Source of the DNA: Flavobacteriaceae bacterium
GTDB lineage: Bacteria > Bacteroidota > Bacteroidia > Flavobacteriales > Flavobacteriaceae
Length of the DNA: 8,705 bases
Reading direction: 5' to 3'
Assembly: GCA_947443815.1 (NCBI GenBank)
Contig: CANEXR010000109.1
Coordinates: 1-8,705, forward strand
Shown: in pieces, positions 1 to 6,116 of the stretch
How positions within the stretch are numbered: position 1 is the first letter of the stretch
Layout of the letters: each line of letters begins with the position of its first letter
Position numbers and translations under genes: made by a program
Notes under the pieces: generated by a model
Databases searched by the model: none
What the model was told of the DNA's origin: nothing
What the model saw: only the letters and a program-made list of their open reading frames with translations

Positions 1-307
1 ATATTAAAAATAAAAAAATATTCGATTTGAGTAAAAATTTTTTCATAACAAACAATTGTTTTTAATTCTATATAAATCAAATCTATTAGTTAAGAAGCAA
101 AATTAGAATGTCTTTTCACAATAAAAAAATTAAGTCGTTCAATAACAATTATATCTGTTGTACTACAAATACACGCATTTTCAGAGTATTACCCCGAAAA
201 AACAGCTACAAAAAGAGTCAAAATCAGAATATTGCTTTTTGTTTTACAATAAATTATTCGCTACAAATAAAAGATTACATTTGGAATTTAATACTGCAAT
301 CGGATAC
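1..307. other. AT-rich upstream region of recX, no gene seen
   Basis: I see no convincing gene in this stretch. Short open frames exist, but their translations are rich in Asn, Lys and Thr and resemble nothing, as expected of AT-rich noncoding DNA. The frame of recX stays open upstream to about position 158, but that extension has no family resemblance. A perfect 12-bp palindrome, AAACAATTGTTT, lies at 50-61 and could be a protein-binding site; nothing else supports that. No tRNA-like structure was noticed. Confidence 0.5.
276..283 (+). promoter_or_regulatory. Candidate -7 box for recX
   Basis: TACATTTG matches the Bacteroidota -7 consensus TAnnTTTG exactly and ends 24 nt before the chosen recX ATG, implying a leader of under 20 nt. 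The -33 element is weak: TTCG at 257-260 is only 15 nt upstream, and no good TTTG is found at the usual spacing. Such a short motif can occur by chance in AT-rich DNA. Confidence 0.3.
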
Positions 308-778
308 ATGAACCCCATTTTTTCCATTAAAGAAGCTCTCCATAAAATAGAACATTATTGTGCCTATCAAGAACGCTGTCATCAAGAAGTGATTGCTAAA
401 TTGAGAATCATGAAGTTGACATCAAATGAGATAGATGAAATTATAGTCTCGCTTATCGAAAATAACTATCTCAACGAAACCCGTTTTGCTTGTAGTTTTG
501 CAAGAGGAAAACACCGCATTAAATTTTGGGGGAAAATCAGGATTGTAAACGAATTGAAATTTCGGAATATCTCCACCTACAACATCAATCTAGGACTCAA
601 AGAAATTTCGACGGACGAATACCTTACTACTTTTGATACACTTTCGCTAAAAAGTTGGGAATCCATTAAAGAAACCAACAGCTTGAAAAAACGAAAAAAA
701 TTCTGTGATTATATGCTACGAAAAGGATTTGAAAGCAATTTAGTTTATGAAAAAATGAAAGAATTTGAAGTGTTATAA
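308..778 (+). CDS. recX: RecX family regulatory protein
   Basis: This encodes a 156-aa protein matching the RecX family, which binds RecA and restrains its filament growth and recombinase activity in the cytoplasm. The sequence has the family's all-helical repeat layout: an N-terminal segment around residues 8-35 (EHYCAYQERCHQEVIAKL), a middle block around 45-90 with YLNETRFACSFARGKHRIKFWGK and then IRIVNELKFRNIS, and a C-terminal repeat ending in RKGFESNLVYEKMKEF. The length is normal for RecX. I chose the ATG at 308 because family similarity begins right after it; the open frame reaching back to 158 adds 50 unrelated residues. recA is not in the window, so this is a stand-alone recX. Its last sense codon and stop overlap the end of the convergent ketosynthase gene. 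Confidence 0.88.
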   Translation: MNPIFSIKEALHKIEHYCAYQERCHQEVIAKLRIMKLTSNEIDEIIVSLIENNYLNETRFACSFARGKHRIKFWGKIRIVNELKFRNISTYNINLGLKEISTDEYLTTFDTLSLKSWESIKETNSLKKRKKFCDYMLRKGFESNLVYEKMKEFEVL

Positions 779-1936
779 TGACAAAAGTACACTTACCGCA
801 TTTCCTCCAAAACCAACTGCATTAACCAATACTTTTTTAATTACTTTCTCCGGATTTTCATCCCTTGCTGTATCAAGATATGGAATTCCAATAAATTGAT
901 TGTGCTGCATCATCAACACCGCCATTTCTACACTCAAAATTCCCGAAGCACCAAAAGTATGACCAATTTTCCATTTATTGGTAGTCAATAAAGGCAGGCT
1001 TTCACCAAAAACTTTCGCTATCGCTTTGTACTCTGTCAAATCCCCTTTTATAGTGCCGGGAGCGTGCATTACGATAACATCTACTGTAGCTAAATCCGTA
1101 TCATGTAATGCCATTTTCATCGATTTCTGAAAACAAGTCGCTTCTGCAGAAATGGAAATATTATGCTCCAAAATTTCAGTAGCATACCCAATACCGACTA
1201 TAAAAGCAAGCGCATTTTCCTTTTTTCCAATTTCCAAACAACAAACCGAAGCGCCTTCGCCCAGAACCATAGTGTTTTGTTTTTTATCTAAATCAAAAGC
1301 ACGGTTTGGCCATTCTTCTGTACCATTCGAATAAATTTTCAATGCCCGCATTTGAGCAATCGTAAAATCCGTTAAAGGGGCTTCACTTCCTCCCACCAAA
1401 AACTTATCCGCCATTCCAGCCCGAAGCCAAGCCACGCCATTTAACAAAGCATGCAAAGCCGTAGAACAAGTAATGGAATGCGATAATTCTGGTCCTGAAC
1501 TTTGCAAATCATGCGCTACCCATGAAGAAATATTGCCCAAAGTAGTTGTAGGCGAAGCAAGCGTTTGTGCTTTTCCGGTCGCCAAATATTCTTGATGGTG
1601 TCTTTCGAACAAATCAGTTGCACCACGCGAGGAGCCTATATTAATTCCGAAAATATCATTCTGATTCCAACCTGCGTTTTGCACCGCTTTTCGAGCCGCA
1701 GCCATAGCGTACAAAACCGATTTGTCTAAGGATTTATATTTAATATCCGATTGTTGTAAGTCGTCAACAACCTGTTTTGAACCTGAATCCAAAGGAGCAA
1801 CCATTGTTTCTTTACGATCAAGTTTTTGGTTTTTAAAGCAATGTTTATTCGAAAGATAATTACCCCAAATAGTTTCTGGCGTATTCCCTAATGGAGAAAT
1901 AGAAGCGATCGCGGTGATGGAAATGGTTTGTGACAA
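773..1936 (-). CDS. FabF-like beta-ketoacyl synthase of the biotin cluster, TTG start
   Basis: The product (387 aa from the chosen start) is a thiolase-fold ketosynthase of the FabB/FabF type, which condenses an acyl thioester with malonyl-ACP. The Cys-His-His triad is present: Cys157 in SITCSTA, His291 in MHAPGT, His326 in KIGHTFGASG, plus the C-terminal VGFGGN loop with Phe376. Two deviations from usual FabF are visible: HGTGT reads HAPGT, and GFGGTN lacks the Thr. No in-frame ATG exists before an upstream stop at 1973-1975. The TTG at 1936 gives MSQTISITAIASISPLG, a normal family N-terminus with an A-rich leader (AAAGAAACG); a TTG at 1966 would add ten residues coming from repeat sequence. 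It lies 100 nt after bioA on the same strand. I infer a role in pimeloyl-chain synthesis from this context; a role in another fatty-acid or aryl-polyene pathway cannot be excluded. Confidence 0.82.
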   Translation of the reverse strand: MSQTISITAIASISPLGNTPETIWGNYLSNKHCFKNQKLDRKETMVAPLDSGSKQVVDDLQQSDIKYKSLDKSVLYAMAAARKAVQNAGWNQNDIFGINIGSSRGATDLFERHHQEYLATGKAQTLASPTTTLGNISSWVAHDLQSSGPELSHSITCSTALHALLNGVAWLRAGMADKFLVGGSEAPLTDFTIAQMRALKIYSNGTEEWPNRAFDLDKKQNTMVLGEGASVCCLEIGKKENALAFIVGIGYATEILEHNISISAEATCFQKSMKMALHDTDLATVDVIVMHAPGTIKGDLTEYKAIAKVFGESLPLLTTNKWKIGHTFGASGILSVEMAVLMMQHNQFIGIPYLDTARDENPEKVIKKVLVNAVGFGGNAVSVLLSL

Positions 1937-1951
1937 AATACGTTTCTTTGG

Positions 1952-1986
1952 CCACAAAGGTCGCAAAGTTTTTTACAAAGTTCACC
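1952..1986. repeat. Short tandem-like ACAAAG repeat upstream of the ketosynthase
   Basis: On the plus strand this stretch holds three near copies of an ACAAAG core, in the contexts CACAAAGGT, CGCAAAGTT and TACAAAGTT. It lies between bioA and the ketosynthase and overlaps the possible ten-residue N-terminal extension of the latter. It resembles short intergenic repeats that I recall from Flavobacterium genomes; copy number in this genome cannot be judged from the window. Confidence 0.45.
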
Positions 1987-2036
1987 ACTCTTTTGATTTT
2001 TTATAAAAGTCAAATGCAACAAATTGTTATATTTTT

Positions 2037-3308
2037 CTATGCTATTTCTAAAGCCTTTTCAACAACTTCATATACTTTTTGCAATTGTTCGTCCGTAATA
2101 ATGTAAGGTGGCAAAATGTAAACAATATTTCCCACTGGACGTAAAATGATTCCGTTTTCTATAAAAAAATCATACAATTTATTCCGCAAGGTTCCATAAT
2201 AACTAGCCGATGTTGCTGTTTTTATTTCCAAAGCAAAAATAACGCCTAGTACACGAGTAGTTGCAACTTTAGGATGGTTTTTTATATGTTCCAAAAAAGC
2301 CAAATGCTTTTGATTTACCCTTGCAATATGGTCTTGCATTTCTTGCGTTTGCAGCAATGCTAAACTAGCCAAAACCGCGGCACAGCCTGTTGGATTCGCA
2401 GTAAAAGTATGTCCATGAAATAAGGCTTTATTTATATCTTCATCATAAAAAGCATCAAATATATCTTGTGTAAATGTAGTAATCGCCATAGGAATTGTAC
2501 CTCCTGTTAATGCTTTGGACAAACACATTATATCGGGATTTTCAACCAGATAATCCATTGCAAAAATTTTACCGGTCTTCCCAAAACCAGTCATCACTTC
2601 ATCGGCTATGGTTAAGACGTTATTTTCTTTACAAATTCGCAGCAATTCATCTAATGCTTCGGGCTCATACATGACCATTCCTGCCGCTCCTTGTACCAAG
2701 GGTTCAAAAATAAATCCTGCACAATTCTTGTTTTTAATGACATGCTTCAAAGCATCAAAACTAGCGTGTTCCTTTCCTTTTACCGGAACTGGAATCCGAA
2801 CCACATCAATAAACATTCCCTGAAAAGCCTGCGTATAAAACGAAATTCCACTCGCCGCCATTGCCGCAAAAGTATCGCCATGAAAAGCATTTTCGAAAGC
2901 AATAATGGTAGTTTTCTGCTCTTCTTTATTAAAGAAATATTGCAAGGCCACTTTTATAGCCACCTCAACCGCAGTCGAACCATTATCGGAAAAAAATAGT
3001 TTTTGTTGGTTTTTAGGCAAGATTTCGATTAGTTTTTCTGCGACCAAAATCGCTGGCTCATGTGTAAAACCACCAAAAAGAACATGCTCTAAAGTCGTTA
3101 ATTGTTTATAAATCGCATCGGCAATAAAAGTATTGGAATGTCCATAGGGATTCACCCACCAAGACGCTATTGCATCGATATATTCCTTGTTATTTTCATC
3201 CCAAAGCAAAGCGCCTTTCCCCTTTTTGATAACAATAGGAACTGCAGCCGTTTTGTGCTGTGTATAGGGATGCCAAATATGGCTCTGGTCTCTTTCAGTT
3301 AAATTCAT
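2037..3308 (-). CDS. bioA: Adenosylmethionine--8-amino-7-oxononanoate aminotransferase (DAPA synthase)
   Basis: This 423-aa class III PLP aminotransferase converts KAPA to 7,8-diaminopelargonate, with SAM as the usual amino donor. Motifs follow E. coli BioA closely: HIWHPYTQ near the start, SWW (Trp50, Trp51) in the substrate pocket, FFSDNGSTAVEVAIK binding PLP phosphate, IADEVMTGFGKTGK with Asp236, and SKALTGGT with the Schiff-base Lys265. The C-terminal ILRPVG and YILPPYI motifs are also present. The residue at E. coli Tyr144 (GYHGDTFG) is Phe142 here (AFHGDTFA). The ATG at 3308 puts IWHPYTQ at the usual distance from the N-terminus; the open frame continues to 3386, but those extra residues have no counterpart in the family. 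It sits 103 nt downstream of bioD and 100 nt upstream of the ketosynthase gene. Confidence 0.95.
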   Translation of the reverse strand: MNLTERDQSHIWHPYTQHKTAAVPIVIKKGKGALLWDENNKEYIDAIASWWVNPYGHSNTFIADAIYKQLTTLEHVLFGGFTHEPAILVAEKLIEILPKNQQKLFFSDNGSTAVEVAIKVALQYFFNKEEQKTTIIAFENAFHGDTFAAMAASGISFYTQAFQGMFIDVVRIPVPVKGKEHASFDALKHVIKNKNCAGFIFEPLVQGAAGMVMYEPEALDELLRICKENNVLTIADEVMTGFGKTGKIFAMDYLVENPDIMCLSKALTGGTIPMAITTFTQDIFDAFYDEDINKALFHGHTFTANPTGCAAVLASLALLQTQEMQDHIARVNQKHLAFLEHIKNHPKVATTRVLGVIFALEIKTATSASYYGTLRNKLYDFFIENGIILRPVGNIVYILPPYIITDEQLQKVYEVVEKALEIA

Positions 3309-3368
3309 TTGATATAAAGAATAGGAATAATAGCATATCGGGAAATCTAAAAGATTCTCAATTTTTGA

Positions 3369-3376
3369 CAAAGATA
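3369..3376 (-). promoter_or_regulatory. Candidate -7 box for bioA
   Basis: Read on the minus strand this is TATCTTTG, an exact match to TAnnTTTG, in the bioD-bioA gap and about 60 nt before the bioA ATG. No -33 TTTG is found at the expected distance; the nearest TTG is only 7 nt upstream. It may be an internal promoter or chance. Confidence 0.25.
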
Positions 3377-3411
3377 GGAAAGTCAATTCTCTTTACTCGC
3401 TATCTATTATC

Positions 3412-4029
3412 TTATAAATGCAACAAATTCTCCCGAAACAAATCGGCATATTCTCGGATAACATTCGTATCAAAATAAGGTTCTTGTTCAATTCTACCAA
3501 TGCATTTTAAACCTGTTTTGCTCAAAATTATAGCTTCAGTTGCTTTATTTTCGTCTCCCGAAAAAACAATTCCAGCAATGTCTATTTTCCTGTTTTGCAG
3601 GGCTTCAATTGTCAATAAAGTATGATTGATACTCCCCAAATAATGTCTGGAAACAACGATTACTTTATAATCTGGCCGTATCAAATCAATGACCAAATCC
3701 TTTTCATTTAATGGAACAAAAACACCTCCTGCACCTTCTATCACAAGATGGTTTTTAGTTTTTGGCTCGATAATTTTGTCCAAAGCAATGGTGATTCCGT
3801 CCAATTCAGCTGCCAAATGTGGACTTGCCGGAGTATTGAGTTTATAGCTGTTCTCGAAAATTTGAGATTTGGAATTTGAGAGATACGCTTTTACCTTATG
3901 ACTATCAGAGTTCTCTAAATCGCCCGCTTGAATGGGTTTCCAATAATCGGCTTCGAGCGCTTCGGTTAGTATTGCTGAGACAATGGTTTTGCCTACATCG
4001 GTTGATATTCCTGTTATAAATAATTTCAT
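3412..4029 (-). CDS. bioD: ATP-dependent dethiobiotin synthetase
   Basis: BioD closes the ureido ring, using DAPA, CO2 and ATP to give dethiobiotin. The 205-aa product has the P-loop GISTDVGKT at residues 7-15, the KPIQAG motif with Lys31 (E. coli Lys37 region), and the EGAGGVFVPL motif with Glu98, all in family order, and has the usual length. I chose the ATG at 4029 (MKLFITGISTDVGKT) because it directly precedes the first beta strand and P-loop. The same frame is open to 4212, but that extension reads back through repeat DNA and, out of frame, the tail of the GxxExxY pseudogene. The gene is separated from bioF by the repeat-bounded cassette, and one repeat copy lies only 12 nt from its start codon, so its leader is probably made of cassette DNA. 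The downstream neighbour is bioA. Confidence 0.95.
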   Translation of the reverse strand: MKLFITGISTDVGKTIVSAILTEALEADYWKPIQAGDLENSDSHKVKAYLSNSKSQIFENSYKLNTPASPHLAAELDGITIALDKIIEPKTKNHLVIEGAGGVFVPLNEKDLVIDLIRPDYKVIVVSRHYLGSINHTLLTIEALQNRKIDIAGIVFSGDENKATEAIILSKTGLKCIGRIEQEPYFDTNVIREYADLFRENLLHL

Positions 4030-4040
4030 TTTTTTTTGGT

Positions 4041-4066
4041 CACAGATTAAACGAACTTTATTGGTT
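4041..4066 (+). repeat. Cassette repeat copy C (left outer)
   Basis: This 26-nt unit begins CACAGATTAAACG and ends TTTATTGGTT. It matches copy D at 4132-4157 at 22 of 26 positions in the same orientation. It lies just upstream of the bioD start codon and marks the left edge of the cassette between bioF and bioD. Confidence 0.65.
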
Positions 4067-4131
4067 GTTGATTGATGGTTTAAAATTAAGACTTTTAGTA
4101 TTGCAAATTTTAAAAATGTATTGGTTAAGGA

Positions 4132-4157
4132 CACGGATGAAACGGATTTTATTGGTT
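4132..4157 (+). repeat. Cassette repeat copy D (left inner)
   Basis: The unit begins CACGGATGAAACGG and ends TTTATTGGTT, the partner of copy C. It abuts the stop codon of the GxxExxY pseudogene. Its first 18 nt (4132-4149) match the reverse complement of 4574-4591 at 16 of 18 positions, so it is also an inverted repeat with copy B on the other side of the pseudogene. Confidence 0.65.
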
Positions 4158-4543
4158 TAAATTTTCCTATTATTTGTATAAATAAGTCTTTTAATTTGTG
4201 GTTTTTCTCCAAAATTCAATAACAAACCAACTTCAATATTTATTACTTTCAAATAATTTAATATTTATACTTAATGCGCTTTCCCTAAATTTTTACATGC
4301 TTTTAATTCTAAAATGATTGTATCATCAATTAGTAAATCGGCAAAGAAATCCACCACAAGTTCACTCTTATAATAAACTTTAATTTGCTTTTGAGCTTCA
4401 ACTTTAAAACCTTGTGATTTTAACTCTAAATACATTGCGTTTTAATAAACTCGTTCAAGAAACCCATGCCCAAGTTCGTTGTACACTTCATAAAAAACTT
4501 TTAAAATAGATTCCGATAATTCTTTATGTAAAATTTCAGGCAT
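4157..4543 (-). pseudogene. GxxExxY protein (PD-(D/E)XK nuclease-like), three in-frame stops
   Basis: Reading from the ATG at 4543 gives a 129-codon frame of the GxxExxY family (PDDEXK_3 type, about 125 aa), small proteins of the PD-(D/E)XK nuclease superfamily whose function is not established. The signature GFLERVY is at codons 27-33. The putative nuclease core is Asp69, Glu79 and Lys81 (ILELKA), and the C-terminal block NIEVGLLLNFGEKP is typical. TAA codons interrupt it at codon 34 (4442-4444, where the family usually has Glu), codon 91 (4271-4273, usually Glu in HEAQL) and codon 93 (4265-4267, usually Gln). No frameshift is present and all other blocks are intact. Flanking repeats suggest that it arrived as a cassette between bioF and bioD. 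It could alternatively reflect sequencing error, but three separate errors are unlikely. Confidence 0.85.
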
Positions 4544-4547
4544 TTTT

Positions 4548-4599
4548 GAGTAGTTAAAAATTAAAATCTATGTAAATCCGTGTCATCTGTGACTAATTC
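4548..4599 (-). repeat. Cassette repeat copy B (right inner)
   Basis: On the minus strand the unit reads GTCACAGATGACACGGATTT, followed by ACATAGATTTTAATTTTTAA and CTACTC. It ends 4 nt before the GxxExxY start codon. The part at 4548-4568 repeats 4635-4654 (copy A) with one mismatch and one indel. The part at 4574-4591 is an imperfect inverted match to copy D. Confidence 0.6.
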
Positions 4600-4634
4600 T
4601 TCAAAAACTTTAACAACGATACCCAAAAATTATG

Positions 4635-4665
4635 GAGCAGTTAAAATTAAAATCCGTGGCTACTA
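4635..4665 (-). repeat. Cassette repeat copy A (right outer)
   Basis: On the minus strand this reads TAGCCACGGATTTTAATTTT and then AACTGCTC, a shorter version of copy B in the same orientation. It begins 11 nt after the bioF stop codon, so repeats C and A bracket nearly the whole bioF-bioD interval. Confidence 0.55.
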
Positions 4666-4676
4666 AACAACACCTA

Positions 4677-5819
4677 TTAAAGGAATAAAAAATCCCGCAA
4701 CAACGCTAGAATTTGACCCATTTCCTCATTTGTATTGAAGCTATGCAAACAAAACCGCAGCCTTTCCTGCCCTTCTGGAACTGTTGGAGACAAAATGGCT
4801 TTTACATCAAATCCTTTTTCTTGTAATTGTCTAGCAATAGCTTTAACTTTTTCATTTCCAGGAATTATAGCGCTTTGAATCGCTGATTTACTGCGAACAA
4901 ACATCGGTTTTAATCCCAAAATATTTTTTTGTTGATTGAAACAAATAATATTTTCCCGTAATGAATTAAGCGCGTTTTTCTCCGTTTCCAAATACTGATA
5001 AGCTACTAAAATCGTGGCAACCGAATGTGGCGGAAGTCCTGTAGTATAAATAAAACTTCGGGCAAAATTCACCAAATAGCTTTTGAGTTCCGTTGCCCCC
5101 AAAATAGCAGCACCATGGCACCCCAAGCCTTTTCCAAAAGTCATAATTCGAGCAAAAAAATGATCTTGCAACCCCAACATTTGCACCAAACCTTCTCCTT
5201 TTTCTCCAAAAACGCCCAAAGCATGTGCTTCATCAATAACCAAACAACAGTTGTATTTGTCAGAAACAGCGACCAATTCCTCTAGATTTGGCGTATCACC
5301 ATCCATAGAAAAAACAGACTCCGTAACCACATAAATAGTTGGATTTTGGTTTCGAAGAATTAATTTTTCTAAATCTTCAAAATCATTATGTGCAAACTTA
5401 TAGGCTTTAGCATTTGACAATTGAATGCCATCGCGAATCGAAGCATGACACAATTCATCGTATAAAATCAAATCCCCTTTTTGAGGAACGGAACTAAAAA
5501 AACCCAGATTCGCATCATAACCTGAATTAAAAATCAAAGCCGCTTCCGATTGATGAAATTCTGCTAAATAAGTTTCTGTTTCTTGATATAATTTATGATT
5601 TCCAGAAAGCAATCGAGATCCTGTTGCTCCGTTATTTTTGATTTTGGAGTCCAATAGCAGTTGGTGTGCCGCATCAAAAATAAATTCTGATTGCGAAAAC
5701 CCAAGGTAATCATTTGAAGCAAAATCGACTAAATCAACCCCAAAAGGCAATGCCCTCAAAGCATTATTCGCTTTTCGAGTGGCTAATTTTAAGGACAATT
5801 GGTTCGGAAGTTGCTTCAT
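4677..5819 (-). CDS. bioF: 8-amino-7-oxononanoate (KAPA) synthase
   Basis: BioF is a PLP alpha-oxoamine synthase that condenses a pimeloyl thioester with L-alanine to KAPA, the first ring-assembly step of biotin. The 380-aa product shows the family motifs in order: FASNDYLGF, NNGATGSRLLSGNHKLY, FNSGYDANLG, DELCHASIRDG with His125 stacking on PLP, VTESVFSMDGD, VIDEAHALGVFG with Asp196 and His199, and MTFGKGLGCHGAA with the Schiff-base Lys230. The C-terminal RLRF motif supplies the carboxylate-binding Arg. I chose the ATG at 5819; a TTG three codons earlier is less likely. Sequence alone could not exclude a close relative such as glycine C-acetyltransferase, but bioD and bioA downstream settle the role. 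The start overlaps the stop of a possible small upstream ORF as ATGA. It is divergent from the 6117 gene. Confidence 0.93.
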   Translation of the reverse strand: MKQLPNQLSLKLATRKANNALRALPFGVDLVDFASNDYLGFSQSEFIFDAAHQLLLDSKIKNNGATGSRLLSGNHKLYQETETYLAEFHQSEAALIFNSGYDANLGFFSSVPQKGDLILYDELCHASIRDGIQLSNAKAYKFAHNDFEDLEKLILRNQNPTIYVVTESVFSMDGDTPNLEELVAVSDKYNCCLVIDEAHALGVFGEKGEGLVQMLGLQDHFFARIMTFGKGLGCHGAAILGATELKSYLVNFARSFIYTTGLPPHSVATILVAYQYLETEKNALNSLRENIICFNQQKNILGLKPMFVRSKSAIQSAIIPGNEKVKAIARQLQEKGFDVKAILSPTVPEGQERLRFCLHSFNTNEEMGQILALLRDFLFL

Positions 5820-5992
5820 ATTGCACAAAAATAAGCATCTTTTTTGGTTTCTGTATTTTTAGCTTTTTTTGATTCTTGTTTTTGACTTTCAATACAACAT
5901 TTAACAGTGCATTCCGATCTATTCCTTTTACAAAAAGAAAAACACACTAACAAAACTGCAAAAATACAAGCTGTTTTACAACTAAGTATGTT
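5816..5992 (-). CDS. Possible small cysteine-rich exported or lipoprotein ORF coupled to bioF
   Basis: A 58-codon open frame ends in a TGA that overlaps the bioF ATG (ATGA), the classic layout for translational coupling. Its translation has a hydrophobic stretch (TACIFAVLLVCFSFC) followed by KRNRSECTVKCCIESQ and a Lys-rich tail ending in AYFCAI, with eight Cys in all. This resembles a signal peptide with a possible lipobox (FSFC, Cys then Lys-Arg), though the lipobox is not canonical. No ATG is present; ATA at 5987-5989, TTG at 5951-5953 or GTG at 5945-5947 would have to serve. I do not recognise a family. It may be a leader peptide, a small lipoprotein, a gene that lost its ATG, or chance. 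A TATTTTTG (-7-like) sequence lies inside it at 5959-5966; if that box drives bioF, only the shorter TTG or GTG forms could be made from that transcript. Confidence 0.35.
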   Translation of the reverse strand, partial: NILSCKTACIFAVLLVCFSFCKRNRSECTVKCCIESQKQESKKAKNTETKKDAYFCAI

Positions 5993-6005
5993 TTAAATTA
6001 AGACA

Positions 6006-6031
6006 AAAATTCCGAAAACGGTTTCGATTTT
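6006..6031. other. Imperfect inverted repeat in the bioF divergent region
   Basis: AAAAT-TC-CGAAA, then ACGG, then TTTCGATTTT, forms a 10-bp stem with a 2-nt bulge and 4-nt loop. It lies between bioF (or its small upstream ORF) and the divergent 6117 gene, where an operator could sit. No known operator consensus is matched. Confidence 0.3.
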
Positions 6032-6049
6032 AAGATTCATTCAAGTAGT

Positions 6050-6083
6050 GTTAAAAAAATCTTAAAAAAATCTTAAAAAAAAT
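6050..6083 (+). repeat. Three phased A-tracts (11-nt tandem repeat)
   Basis: The unit (G/C)TTAAAAAAAT is repeated three times at 6050-6060, 6061-6071 and 6072-6083, the last with one extra A. A-tracts of seven or eight A at an 11-bp period are close to the helical repeat, so this DNA should be bent. It sits 33 nt before the ATG at 6117, and the array could act as an upstream promoter element. Confidence 0.75.
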
Positions 6084-6116
6084 TATCTTGTTGCTTTGTT
6101 TTCTATTTTCGGTGCC

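Noticed and set aside
108..311. 67-codon ATG-initiated frame upstream of recX.
   Set aside because: Low-complexity Asn/Lys/Thr composition, no family resemblance, and it overlaps the recX start.
3416..3429. The 14-mer AAATGCAACAAATT occurs here and at 2012-2025, near the ends of bioD and bioA.
   Set aside because: An exact 14-mer pair is about what chance gives in an AT-rich window of this size, one copy is coding sequence, and similarity does not extend beyond it.
2608..3478. Several plus-strand open frames opposite bioA and bioD.
   Set aside because: They are antisense shadows of well-supported genes and show no protein-like features of their own.
4030..4212. N-terminal extension of BioD by 61 residues in the open frame.
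   Set aside because: It translates cassette repeat and out-of-frame pseudogene DNA; the BioD family begins right at the ATG at 4029.
5926..5981. Two TTGTAAAA motifs on the minus strand upstream of bioF, similar to BirA half-sites (TTGTAAACC).
   Set aside because: They are in direct, not inverted, orientation and far apart, and the second half-site GGTTTACAA is absent, so a BirA operator is not supported.
6104..6111. TATTTTCG as a -7 box for the 6117 gene.
   Set aside because: It has one mismatch to TAnnTTTG and lies only 5 nt from the ATG, which would make the mRNA leaderless; no -33 box at normal spacing.
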